DNA of 28,347 nucleotides, taken from the IMG/VR virus record IMGVR_UViG_3300042868_009843, positions 1 to 28,347 of that record. One strand, given 5' to 3'. The translations under genes and the position numbers were made by a program. The notes beneath the pieces were generated by a model. That model had not been told where the DNA came from and made no database searches. It was given only the letters and a program-made list of their open reading frames with translations. Source of the stretch: a virus. Shown piece after piece: positions 1 through 7,590 of the stretch. Within the stretch, counting starts at the first letter, position 1. Each line of letters opens with the position of its first letter.

Positions 1-3000
1 ATTTGCGTTTTGCTGGCGACTTAACACGTTATTACTACCGCCACCGCCACCACCGCCGCCGCCGGCTGAGGATATAGGCACCGTTGTATTAATCAAGCCA
101 AGGGAGTAGAATATTGCACTTGCACCGCCACCGGCTCCGCCGCCACCACTTGCACCGCCAGGTCCTTCTCGGCCACCCCGGCCACCATCTGCAAAAATTG
201 GAAGTGGCGTTGCTGAAAGCGTAATCTCGCCACTATAATATCCAATTCCACCAGGTTCGGTATCTTTTTTTCCATATCCGGCACCACCGTTTCCAGGCTC
301 ACCAATTCCGCCATACAAATACTTTGGCCCAGAGGTAGCCGGTAGTCGCACAATGCCTTCCACATATGTGCCAGCACCTCCGGCACCTCCACCATTTTGT
401 GCTAAAGATGCAGTGTCCCAGATTATATAATGGGAAATTTGAATTACTACACCAATGGATGCTGGGCCACCTGTATTGGTAGCTGACAATCCAACTGTAT
501 GATTTCCAGCTGTTACATTTAATGTAGCGTAGGCGGTATCTGTAAAATTGCTGTAACTAATAACTGTCACGCCATCAACGGATACACTTCCAATATTGTC
601 TACACTCAATGTAAAACCATATGTACCAGTAGATGGAAAATAGACTTGGAAAGAGTCAGTCCAGGACGCACCGGCGCCTTCTCTCCAGACTCCCCATCTG
701 TTTAGAAATGCGCTATATGTGCCATAGGTTGCAACATAATATCCGTATCCTGAATTGGGTTGGCCATCCTGTCCGCCGCCACTGCCGCCAGCGCCAATCA
801 TTTTAAATGCTACCCAGGTTGCGGAGCTTGGCAACACTCCTAAAAGGTTAAGTTGTCGGGTATCTGTTAATACCGCGGTGCCAGTCTTTTCCTGCGAAGT
901 GTCGTTGATTGATACAGTGTGCGACACAGCTGGACTAACTGAAGTTATACTAATTGTAAAAGTTTCTGGACCTTCTGGAGTGGCGTCATCGGATATGTAC
1001 AACGGAAAAGAATCTGCATTGTTGGTAACAGTAAAGTTTCCTTCAAATCGGCCTGTAGACGGATTCCAAGTGATTCTAGTTGACGACATATCGTCGGCGT
1101 TGATATTGGTTCCGCTGATTGTGAAAGGTATAACTGATCCGTCACGGTAGCCAAATGCTGACAATGAGATTGTAATTGTTTTATCTTCATCAGTATTGGT
1201 TACTGAGTTTATACTAAATCCTTTGGCAATTGATGTATCAAAAATTTCAAAACTGGTACTTACTTCTGGAGTAATTCCATTTAGTGCAAATTTAAGAGTC
1301 TCAATTCCTTCAGTTACCCGGTCTGCTGCTATATTCAGTCTGACCGTGCCCGACCCTGCACGGAACGTGCCTGTTACCGGCATAGACCCAGTTAAAGGAG
1401 CATTGGTTATGTCCCCAGAAATTACTCCAGAAATAGTATAAGGCACCTGTGTCCCAACTCCAACGTTTGCTGTTATCAGATTAACATCAACCGATGTACC
1501 TTCAGACACTCTTTGAACTCCGTCCCACACTTGTGCTTCTGATGAGTTGGCAATACCAGCTTCAGTTTGTGCCAAACTCGACACTCCGCTGGCAATACGA
1601 GAGGTCCAATAAGATAATCCGTCTTCGTCTGCGTCACGGCCGAGATATGTTCTATACCATTGATTAATAGTTTGTTGAGTTGGTGTGACCACATACGACG
1701 GTGCACCAACTCTGGTGTGAGACAACCGGTACTCTGGGATTGGATCTTTTGATGTGTCTCGAATCAATACAGATGCAAATGCACTTGACCCAGTGATACG
1801 CATGGTCATTGTTTCGTTGCCTTCTGTTCTTTCGTCGGCTGTTGATGTATAAGTTAAACTGGTTTGAGCAACACCTGACTGGTTAACTATAAAAAATCCA
1901 GTAATAGGTACATTGCCTATATCAGCCGACTGAATTCCTTGTATAGTATAAGGTACTTGAACTCCGGCATTTACGTTGACTGTTGTCAGAGTAAAAACAA
2001 CAGATTCGCCTTCGTCAATTGCTGTTTTGTTAGCAAACAATGCATAACTGCCAGGTTTAGGTGCAGTAGAAGTGTCAATGATAGTGGTACTTGCACTAAC
2101 TGGTGGAGTAACCCCAGTCAATGACAATGTAAGAACCTCGGTTCCCTCTGAGATCTCGTCAGCTGCAATTGTAAGATCAACTATGCCAATTCCGCTGGAA
2201 TTTATAATAAATCTGCCTGTCAGGCTGGCAGTGATATCGCCAGTGGTAATTCCAGTCCCAGTAATGGTATAGGGAATCTGTGCCAAATTTGGAATATTTG
2301 TTGTAGCCAATGTAAAACGAACCATGCTGCCTTCTGATACCTGGCTGATATTTGCAGAAAGAGAATATGTTGCTGGAGTACTAGACTGCGACGAGTCTTC
2401 AATAATAACTGATGTTCTAACAAGAGGAACAATGTTATCCAAAGTAATTACAAATGTTTCAATTCCTTCTGTCAACTGATCAGCTGCTGCATTAAACACT
2501 TTGAAGTCTGTTCCGGCAGCAGTGACTTGAAAATTGCCTGTCAAAGAAATATTACCCAAGTCAGCAGAGGTGACGCCAGTTATAGTGTACGGGACCAAAT
2601 TTCCTGCAGGAACATTATTGGTCAATAAATTTATAACAAAAGAGTTGGTGCCAGCAGTTTCGTCAACACTGATTTCAGACGCTGTTAAACTGTATGCCGG
2701 CAAGTTGCCTGGAGTTGTGGACACATCGTTGATCAACACAGAAACTGCAACAATAGGATCAATGTTATCTAATGTCATTACCAAAGTTTCAAATCCTTCG
2801 GTTGTTAAATCAAGAGCCAGGGTAACAGATGTGGTTGCTGTACCTGTTGAGCCAACATTAAAAACACCAGTCAATTGACCACTGCTCAAATCTGCAGCAG
2901 AAATTCCTGTGATAGTATAAGGTACCAATGTACCCCCTGGCACGTTCAGGGTGGTCAAATTAAACGTAAGTGTATTACCTTCATCGGCCAGACTGGGTGT

Positions 3001-3240
3001 CACCGACAGAGAATAAGATGGCAATGGACTGACTTGACTAGTGTCATTAATTATAACAATATTGGATTGTGCCAATATGTTACCAGTTGGTCCATCTTTT
3101 CTTAACGTAGCAATAAACTTTTCCACTCCCTCTGTAGTAGCATCACTGACAATTGTTTTAGCAAACGATGCAGTTTTGGATCTTACTGCTATGTTTCCTA
3201 CTAATCCTTGTGGAATAAAATCTGAGTTACTGATTGACAT
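1..3240 (-). CDS. Very large tail fibre/adhesin, 3' end outside the window (Calx-beta-like repeats, DUF4214-like insert, glycine-rich tip)
   Basis: An ATG at 3238-3240 opens a frame that stays free of stops for 1080 codons to the window edge, so the protein is longer than 1080 residues. After a short partial unit (about 22-57), Calx-beta-like repeats of 105-110 residues run to about 795, each with DEG-x-x-V-x-F-x-L, [VI]P[YF]TI-x-G, a LTG segment and [ST]EG-x-E. A DUF4214-like domain (about 519-572: INQWYRTYLGRDADEDGLSY) interrupts one repeat. A glycine-rich adhesin-like part begins at 809 (WVAFKMIGAGGSGGG), is split by a PA14-like sandwich at about 824-921, and resumes at about 949 with a run of nine glycines near residue 1060. 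It follows the Ig-repeat gene by eight bases; no clear ribosome site is visible. Fibre or receptor-binding role is inferred. Confidence 0.82.
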   Translation of the reverse strand, partial: MSISNSDFIPQGLVGNIAVRSKTASFAKTIVSDATTEGVEKFIATLRKDGPTGNILAQSNIVIINDTSQVSPLPSYSLSVTPSLADEGNTLTFNLTTLNVPGGTLVPYTITGISAADLSSGQLTGVFNVGSTGTATTSVTLALDLTTEGFETLVMTLDNIDPIVAVSVLINDVSTTPGNLPAYSLTASEISVDETAGTNSFVINLLTNNVPAGNLVPYTITGVTSADLGNISLTGNFQVTAAGTDFKVFNAAADQLTEGIETFVITLDNIVPLVRTSVIIEDSSQSSTPATYSLSANISQVSEGSMVRFTLATTNIPNLAQIPYTITGTGITTGDITASLTGRFIINSSGIGIVDLTIAADEISEGTEVLTLSLTGVTPPVSASTTIIDTSTAPKPGSYALFANKTAIDEGESVVFTLTTVNVNAGVQVPYTIQGIQSADIGNVPITGFFIVNQSGVAQTSLTYTSTADERTEGNETMTMRITGSSAFASVLIRDTSKDPIPEYRLSHTRVGAPSYVVTPTQQTINQWYRTYLGRDADEDGLSYWTSRIASGVSSLAQTEAGIANSSEAQVWDGVQRVSEGTSVDVNLITANVGVGTQVPYTISGVISGDITNAPLTGSMPVTGTFRAGSGTVRLNIAADRVTEGIETLKFALNGITPEVSTSFEIFDTSIAKGFSINSVTNTDEDKTITISLSAFGYRDGSVIPFTISGTNINADDMSSTRITWNPSTGRFEGNFTVTNNADSFPLYISDDATPEGPETFTISITSVSPAVSHTVSINDTSQEKTGTAVLTDTRQLNLLGVLPSSATWVAFKMIGAGGSGGGQDGQPNSGYGYYVATYGTYSAFLNRWGVWREGAGASWTDSFQVYFPSTGTYGFTLSVDNIGSVSVDGVTVISYSNFTDTAYATLNVTAGNHTVGLSATNTGGPASIGVVIQISHYIIWDTASLAQNGGGAGGAGTYVEGIVRLPATSGPKYLYGGIGEPGNGGAGYGKKDTEPGGIGYYSGEITLSATPLPIFADGGRGGREGPGGASGGGGAGGGASAIFYSLGLINTTVPISSAGGGGGGGGGSNNVLSRQQNAN
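856..3063 (-). repeat. Calx-beta-like repeat array in the partial fibre
   Basis: The [VI]P[YF]TI marker falls at residues 107, 217, 323, 430, 600 and 705, giving spacings of 110, 106, 107, 170 and 105. The one long spacing holds the DUF4214-like insert. Repeats share DTS linkers, an EG turn early and TEG-x-E late. DNA copies are well diverged. Confidence 0.78.
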
Positions 3241-3248
3241 AATTTATT

Positions 3249-5486
3249 TTATTGGTTGTTTTCTTGTATAGTTACTTGCCCGTACGTAGCAACATTGTGG
3301 CCTAGCCCATTTTCAATTCGAATGGTTACAGTATTAACATCTGCCGGTAACATACTCTTAGTTACCAACATTGGAGCAACACCAATATAATTGGTCAGAG
3401 GAACCATAGTGCTTGCTACAGTGTCATTTCCAACCTTGGCCACCAATTTGACAATTGCCAATGGGTTAACTGTAATAGGTGCTGTGACTCTAAATATCAA
3501 CGGATCCCCATCGGTTAATGTAATCGGTGCAAATCCTTTTGTTGTTTCTTCTATTATCCAATGTGACGGTTCTATGATAAATTCGTAGTCTTTGGTTATA
3601 ACAACTGTATCGTCCAAGTCGGATATAGCAGATACACTGATCACCGTAGGCCCGATTGCTATTGGTATTCCGGAAAGCAATCCAGATGGGCTCAATTCAA
3701 TACCATTCGGAAGGTCATTGTTTGAACTGTATGTATAAGATCCATATGGATTTACAACTTCCAGTTGTACCACATAATCAGCAGACGATGTTCCAATTGG
3801 CAAAGATAACGGACCCATTGTTGCTGGCAATATTGTCACTGAGTACTGATTTCTTCCAGTATTGGTGTTGGCATCTCTTGCTTCAATTGAAAATGTCCAA
3901 ATTCCAAATGCTGTAGGTGTGCCGGTTATTGATGCATTGCTTAATGAAAGTCCCGATGGTAGGCCGCCTGAGAACAGTCTAAAAGTATAAGGTGCGGCGC
4001 CGCCCGAGGCCGTGAATGTTGCACTATACGGTGCAGTAACTGTTCCGTCGGGAACAGTATTTGGGGCAACAAATATTGCAACTGAGCCAATGACCATTGT
4101 ATAGTCTTCGTCTTTAATGTTGTTGTCTGCATCTGTTGCACGTATCTTAAACAAGAACGACCCAGACACTGTGGGTTTTCCAGAAAGAATACCATTGTCA
4201 AATGTTAGCCCGGTTGGTATAGTACCCTGTTGTATTGAAAAATTATAAGGACTTGTACCACCTTGAGCCGCAAAAGTAGTTGTTGGGTATGTTATATTAA
4301 TAGTACCATCCGGCACTTCAGACGGCAGTATGATCATGGCTATGTTTTCAACTGACAATTCAAAGTCTTTGATTGCATAGTTGAAGTTGAAATCTGTAAC
4401 TTTAACTCCAAATATAAATGTACCAACTTGCGTTGGGCGACCTGATATTATACCAGTTTGTGCATCGAGCGTGAGTCCTGTTGGCAAGCTGCCTACTTCC
4501 AATGTAAACACATATGGAGCTGTGCCGTTTATAGCTGACAATGTTATAGAATAAAATGCATTGATCTTGGCTGTTATTAAATCAGTGGGTCCTATGGAAA
4601 TTGCTACATTCTGCACTTGTAGTGTGTACTGTCTGGTACCAAAATTGGTATTGGCATCTTGCGCCCTAACTGTAAATGTCGAAGCCCCGACATTGCTCGA
4701 AGTTCCAGTTATAATGCCCACATTGGACATTATCAAGCCTGCCGGTAAAAAACCAGACGTAATAGTGTACGCATATGGTGGAGCACCATCAATTGCAATT
4801 ATAGTACCTGTGTATGGAACGTTAACTAATGCATTTGGTAACTGTGTTGGGGTAATTGTGATAGGCACAGGTTGCACTACCAAAGAATATGTTTTAAATC
4901 CAGAATTGTTATCCGAGTCCTCTGCCGTAACAGCAAACAACGAAGTTCCAATAGTGGTAGGTTTACCAGACAATAATCCGTTTGCTGCCAGTGTCATGCC
5001 AGTGGGCACAGCGCCATAAGTAACTGAAAAATTGTAAGGCGATACGCCACCAGATGCTGTTAACTGCTGTGCCAGGTATTGTATATTTCTAGATGCATTA
5101 GGTAACACTTCTGGAGCAAGATTGATCTTGATGGTGGCATCTTCAATGGTCCAATATAATATACTTTCGTCTTGCAGGGGCGCAGTAATAGTAAAAATAA
5201 CCACATCGCCTTCGTCGTAGGAAACTTGGTCTGTTGAAATGGTATACGATATCGAGCTGGCTCCATAAAAATTGCTAATAGATATAGTTTCGCCAATTTT
5301 AGGAATAGCTGTTTCTATCCCCAGTGGATATCCCACGCGGTCACTAGTGACGTACCCGGTATACGAATTTCTATAGTAATCGCTAAGGTTAATAGGAAGG
5401 GCTTGTCTATTGCCTACGAATTCTACTTCTATCTCAGTCATCGACAGAGATGTAAACGGGTCGGTTGTCCAAACTGGTAAAGTCAC
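3249..5486 (-). CDS. Adhesin-like tail protein with six putative-Ig (He_PIG) repeats
   Basis: A 745-residue protein. Residues 1-75 (IEVEFVGNRQALPINLSDYYR, then ISISNFYGA) look like a phage tail-protein N-terminus and may anchor it. Residues 78-102 (DQVSYDEGDVVIFTIT) match the repeat opening used in the next gene. Six repeats of about 85 residues follow at 122-205, 208-292, 294-380, 382-466, 469-553 and a diverged one at 556-640, each with the He_PIG pattern (P-[YF]-x-[FY]-x7-LP-x-GL-x-[LF]-x5-[IL]-x-G-x-P). The last 100 residues are a distinct beta-rich end. Such arrays act as stalks or carbohydrate-binding surfaces. No catalytic motif is seen. Translation starts at GTG (5484-5486); the upstream AGGAAC at 5493-5498 supports it. 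It lies 21 bases after the S74 fibre stop. Confidence 0.8.
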   Translation of the reverse strand: MTLPVWTTDPFTSLSMTEIEVEFVGNRQALPINLSDYYRNSYTGYVTSDRVGYPLGIETAIPKIGETISISNFYGASSISYTISTDQVSYDEGDVVIFTITAPLQDESILYWTIEDATIKINLAPEVLPNASRNIQYLAQQLTASGGVSPYNFSVTYGAVPTGMTLAANGLLSGKPTTIGTSLFAVTAEDSDNNSGFKTYSLVVQPVPITITPTQLPNALVNVPYTGTIIAIDGAPPYAYTITSGFLPAGLIMSNVGIITGTSSNVGASTFTVRAQDANTNFGTRQYTLQVQNVAISIGPTDLITAKINAFYSITLSAINGTAPYVFTLEVGSLPTGLTLDAQTGIISGRPTQVGTFIFGVKVTDFNFNYAIKDFELSVENIAMIILPSEVPDGTINITYPTTTFAAQGGTSPYNFSIQQGTIPTGLTFDNGILSGKPTVSGSFLFKIRATDADNNIKDEDYTMVIGSVAIFVAPNTVPDGTVTAPYSATFTASGGAAPYTFRLFSGGLPSGLSLSNASITGTPTAFGIWTFSIEARDANTNTGRNQYSVTILPATMGPLSLPIGTSSADYVVQLEVVNPYGSYTYSSNNDLPNGIELSPSGLLSGIPIAIGPTVISVSAISDLDDTVVITKDYEFIIEPSHWIIEETTKGFAPITLTDGDPLIFRVTAPITVNPLAIVKLVAKVGNDTVASTMVPLTNYIGVAPMLVTKSMLPADVNTVTIRIENGLGHNVATYGQVTIQENNQ
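3567..5123 (-). repeat. Tandem array of six He_PIG-type Ig repeats
   Basis: Protein-level tandem repeats of 84-88 residues inside the 745-residue adhesin (residues 122-640). Conserved points are the SPYNFS/APYAYT/APYTFR segment, LPTGL/LPAGL/LPSGL, the GKPT/GRPT/GTPT turn and a closing D-A/T-D/N-x-N. The sixth copy keeps the LPNGI and SGLLSGIP motifs but not the rest. DNA identity is low, so expansion is old. Confidence 0.82.
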
Positions 5487-5498
5487 AATACTGTTCCT
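5484..5498 (-). promoter_or_regulatory. Ribosome binding site and GTG start of the Ig-repeat gene
   Basis: The minus strand reads AGGAAC (5493-5498), six bases, then GTG. This core decides the start: the next in-frame ATG is residue 16 (MTEIEVEF), which would lose the opening LPVWTTDPFTSLS and has no comparable purine-rich site close by. Confidence 0.7.
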
Positions 5499-5507
5499 AT
5501 CTCTGAA

Positions 5508-6743
5508 TTAAGCATTCATCTTGAGTTGTTCGATCTCGGCCTTAAGTTCTTTGATAGCTTCTATCAGTAACGGAATTGTTTTTTCATAATGAACCGCCAT
5601 ATACCCGTCAGTTCTAGTGGTTACTGCTTCTGGCAAAACAGCATTCACTTGTTGAGCCAACAAGCCAGCTTCCCGAACAGACATGTTTTTACCAACTGCC
5701 AGTTCATTCCAATTGAATGTAATTCCTTCCAACTGATTGACTTTGTCTAAAGCATTATCAATTTTTTGTAGGTTTGTTTTTAATCGTTGATCAGAAGTAT
5801 AGTACGCTGTTATATCACCGTTGGCCAATACACTACCAGCAACATATACTGTGCCAGCAATGCTCATGTTTGCTGCTCCAACTATGTTGCCCTGGAACTG
5901 AGCAGAATTATCCTGATTAAGAGTTACTGCAATCACTGGTATTGTTGAACCATTGGGAGTAACAGAGAATACAACTTTGGTTCCATTGGAACCAATGGAC
6001 CAGTTTTCAGCTGCCTGAAAACTAATTCTACTTCTGACAGATGAATAGTTGCTGCCGTTGTAACCCTGTGCGACCAACGATCCAATAAAATCGTTGTTCT
6101 TTACAGACTCCAATGAATTGTTTGACCCGTTTGCACGTCTGAGCACTATCAACGAAGAATTATTTGCGCTGTAATCGTTTGTGGATATAGACCCACCATA
6201 TGAATCTATTAGAACATTGGTTGGCTCGCCCACTCGACCATGTGTTTGTATAGTGGTCGTAGTGTCTGGATCTGACAGTAATGTGCTGGTATTGTTGCTG
6301 ACAACAAATTTTGCCTCAGGCAAGTTGGTTCCTAACCCAAATCTACCTGTAGACGGAATGTATACCAGGCCTCTACCCGACAAGGACGACACTTTGAATT
6401 GCGGAGCGCCAGCAATGGCATCACTGAACGTTAAAAAATGCGGAGTTGTACTAACTGTATCGTTGACCACTGTGGGTTTACTAGCAGCAATCCATTGTGT
6501 GGAATTCCAAACTTTTAGTTCGCCATTGGTTACATCGTACCAAAGTTGCCCAACCAATTGATTTGCTGGAGCAGTTTCGCCAGCAAAATTTTCTGTCAGA
6601 TGTATAAAGTTTTCATTCAGATACTGTCCATATCCTGAAAAATTCTTGCCCACCAAAGCAATACTGGCAGAACTTATGTCAGCAGTGCCGTCATCGACTA
6701 TTGCTAACACATCACCATTCGACAAACTTATATTATATGCCAT
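5508..6743 (-). CDS. Tail fibre with N-terminal attachment domain and C-terminal S74 self-cleaving chaperone
   Basis: A 411-residue fibre. Residues 1-85 carry a fibre N-terminus seen in aquatic myoviruses (ALVGKNFSGYGQYLNENF, LTENFA, GQLWYD, LKVWNSTQW), probably the attachment end. Residues about 125-310 are Ser/Asn/Gly-rich beta-structure with FGLGTNLPEAKF, common in fibre shafts. Residues 315-411 are a peptidase S74 intramolecular chaperone: SDQRLKTN, then VNQLEGITFNWNE, EAGLLAQQVNAVLPEAV and a closing coiled coil (LLIEAIKELKAEIEQLK). S317 and K322 have the five-residue spacing of the Ser-Lys pair in the endosialidase chaperone, so cleavage before S317 after trimer folding is expected. ATG start; GGAG lies about 10 bases upstream. 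The receptor is unknown. Confidence 0.88.
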   Translation of the reverse strand: MAYNISLSNGDVLAIVDDGTADISSASIALVGKNFSGYGQYLNENFIHLTENFAGETAPANQLVGQLWYDVTNGELKVWNSTQWIAASKPTVVNDTVSTTPHFLTFSDAIAGAPQFKVSSLSGRGLVYIPSTGRFGLGTNLPEAKFVVSNNTSTLLSDPDTTTTIQTHGRVGEPTNVLIDSYGGSISTNDYSANNSSLIVLRRANGSNNSLESVKNNDFIGSLVAQGYNGSNYSSVRSRISFQAAENWSIGSNGTKVVFSVTPNGSTIPVIAVTLNQDNSAQFQGNIVGAANMSIAGTVYVAGSVLANGDITAYYTSDQRLKTNLQKIDNALDKVNQLEGITFNWNELAVGKNMSVREAGLLAQQVNAVLPEAVTTRTDGYMAVHYEKTIPLLIEAIKELKAEIEQLKMNA

Positions 6744-6767
6744 TTAACTTTAACTCCGAATTATATG

Positions 6768-6775
6768 TATTTACC
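6768..6775 (-). promoter_or_regulatory. Putative phage late promoter before the S74 fibre gene
   Basis: In the 48-base gap before the fibre gene the minus strand reads GGTAAATACAT, sharing TAAATACAT with the site upstream of gp6 (22913-22920). It ends 24 bases before the ATG. The gap is one of the two longest in the window, which suits a promoter. The match to TATAAATA is six of eight. Confidence 0.4.
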
Positions 6776-6791
6776 CTTTTTCTAGCACAGT

Positions 6792-7418
6792 TTATGCAGT
6801 ACCAGTCAGGTTGGTCAAGCTTTGTATTCTTACCGTATATTCAATTTGAATCAATCTGTTCAAGCTCTTTTGTACTGGATGAAAAATAACGTGAGTCAAC
6901 AATTTACCTGTCCCTGGGCCTGCTGAACTCCAACCCTTGAGTCCTAGCTCATCAAACACAAATGTGTCTTCAGTAAATGGACTGTTATCAAATGCCTGCT
7001 GACCAGCTGGTTCGCCGTAATCGAGCAAACAGGTTACCAATATGTCAGTGTAAACAGTACCAGGCACATGTCGAACTTCCATTTTGTTTCTGATTGGATC
7101 AGTATTGGTGTCGTCATTGTTGTCTACTGTTTTATAGAATGTAGGATTGTATAAATCAGCATTTTGTGTGTTGACATTGGGTGGCAAATAATTGATGATA
7201 CCAGTAGGATCCACGTTGGTTCCGCCGTTGCCAAAGTGCATTTCACTAATAAAAGCTGTCTTTTTATTGGCTAGACTTTGAGCCATAGCTTCACTTATAT
7301 TTTCAAAATGTATTGCATTCTTTTTATCAATCAACAATACGGGATTGTCGCGATCAGTTACATCAGTAATCTTGATCATTCCTAATACTGTTGGTTGTAT
7401 TGATTCGTGTGTATGCAT
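6792..7418 (-). CDS. Tail/baseplate-associated structural protein, function unknown
   Basis: A 208-residue protein. The opening (residues 10-51) has the pattern LGMIKITDVTD, LLIDKKNAIHFENISEAMAQ, which I associate with small phage structural proteins having an N-A-I-H-x-x-N core. The end (153-198) reads FVFDELGLKGW, LLTHVIFHPVQKSLNR and IQIEYTVRI, a beta-rich pattern also typical of phage tail proteins. No enzymatic motif, signal peptide or membrane segment is visible. It lies between the baseplate cluster and the fibre genes, so it may be a fibre connector or peripheral baseplate part (the T4 gp8-gp9 region), but this is inference from place. ATG start with AAAAGGG five bases upstream, a good ribosome site. 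Confidence 0.6.
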   Translation of the reverse strand: MHTHESIQPTVLGMIKITDVTDRDNPVLLIDKKNAIHFENISEAMAQSLANKKTAFISEMHFGNGGTNVDPTGIINYLPPNVNTQNADLYNPTFYKTVDNNDDTNTDPIRNKMEVRHVPGTVYTDILVTCLLDYGEPAGQQAFDNSPFTEDTFVFDELGLKGWSSAGPGTGKLLTHVIFHPVQKSLNRLIQIEYTVRIQSLTNLTGTA

Positions 7419-7438
7419 TTCTGCCCTTTTATAATTTT

Positions 7439-7585
7439 TTAATCTCTACCTTGAGCAATAATTTCACCAGACTCTGGATCAAAGATCTTTAAAAAACTTT
7501 GAACAAAGATACCCGGCTGTTCGTCGGGTATCTTTGAATCGTCAGCTGATTGCTCTTGTGGCTCTTTATCATTATTTATCATCAT
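7439..7585 (-). CDS. Small 48-residue protein of unknown function
   Basis: An ATG at 7583-7585 opens a 48-codon frame ending TAA at 7439-7441, between the giant gene (gap of five bases) and the 208-residue gene (gap of 20 bases). A second ATG follows at once. The peptide has an acidic N-terminal half (NNDKEPQEQSADDSKIPDEQ) and a more ordered end (FVQSFLKIFDPESGEIIAQG). That end resembles the LGMIKITDVTD opening of the next protein. The close packing and protein-like pattern support a real gene. The ribosome site is poor (no clear purine-rich core), so translation may be coupled to the giant gene. It contains a perfect 12-base inverted repeat. No function can be assigned. Confidence 0.6.
   Translation of the reverse strand: MMINNDKEPQEQSADDSKIPDEQPGIFVQSFLKIFDPESGEIIAQGRD
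7504..7536 (-). repeat. Perfect 12-base inverted repeat (hairpin) inside the small gene
   Basis: Positions 7504-7515 (caaagatacccg) and 7525-7536 (cgggtatctttg) are exact reverse complements around a nine-base loop. Transcribed on the minus strand this gives a stable stem, followed after a few bases by TTCAAAGTTTTTT (7491-7503). The T run is offset from the stem, so it is not a textbook intrinsic terminator. It could act as a partial terminator, an RNA-processing site or a 3' protection element between the giant gene and the fibre genes. Confidence 0.6.
7573..7580 (-). promoter_or_regulatory. Possible late promoter at the start of the small gene
   Basis: The minus strand reads GATAAATA, seven of eight against TATAAATA. 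It overlaps codons near the start of the small gene, so it would serve the 208-residue gene about 155 bases downstream rather than the small gene. The hairpin at 7504-7536 would then lie in its leader. It may be chance in AT-rich coding DNA. Confidence 0.25.
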
Positions 7586-7590
7586 ATTTT

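Noticed and set aside
1-65. gcc/acc triplet run as a microsatellite
   Set aside because: It is fully explained as codons for a nine-glycine run in the fibre protein.
93-395. A 100-codon minus-strand frame in the glycine-rich region
   Set aside because: It is the wrong frame of the Gly-rich fibre segment; the correct frame gives the continuous glycine-rich protein.
755-1150. Plus-strand frames opposite the left-edge fibre
   Set aside because: The minus-strand frame is open throughout 1-3240 and carries clear repeats; plus-strand frames and other minus-strand frames here are by-products.
4561-5019. A 152-codon plus-strand frame opposite the Ig-repeat gene
   Set aside because: Its regular pattern mirrors the repeat on the other strand; there is no independent evidence of coding.
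7504-7536. The hairpin as a standard intrinsic terminator
   Set aside because: The T run is separated from the stem by several bases and the downstream genes have no strong promoter of their own except before the S74 fibre, so complete termination here is unlikely.
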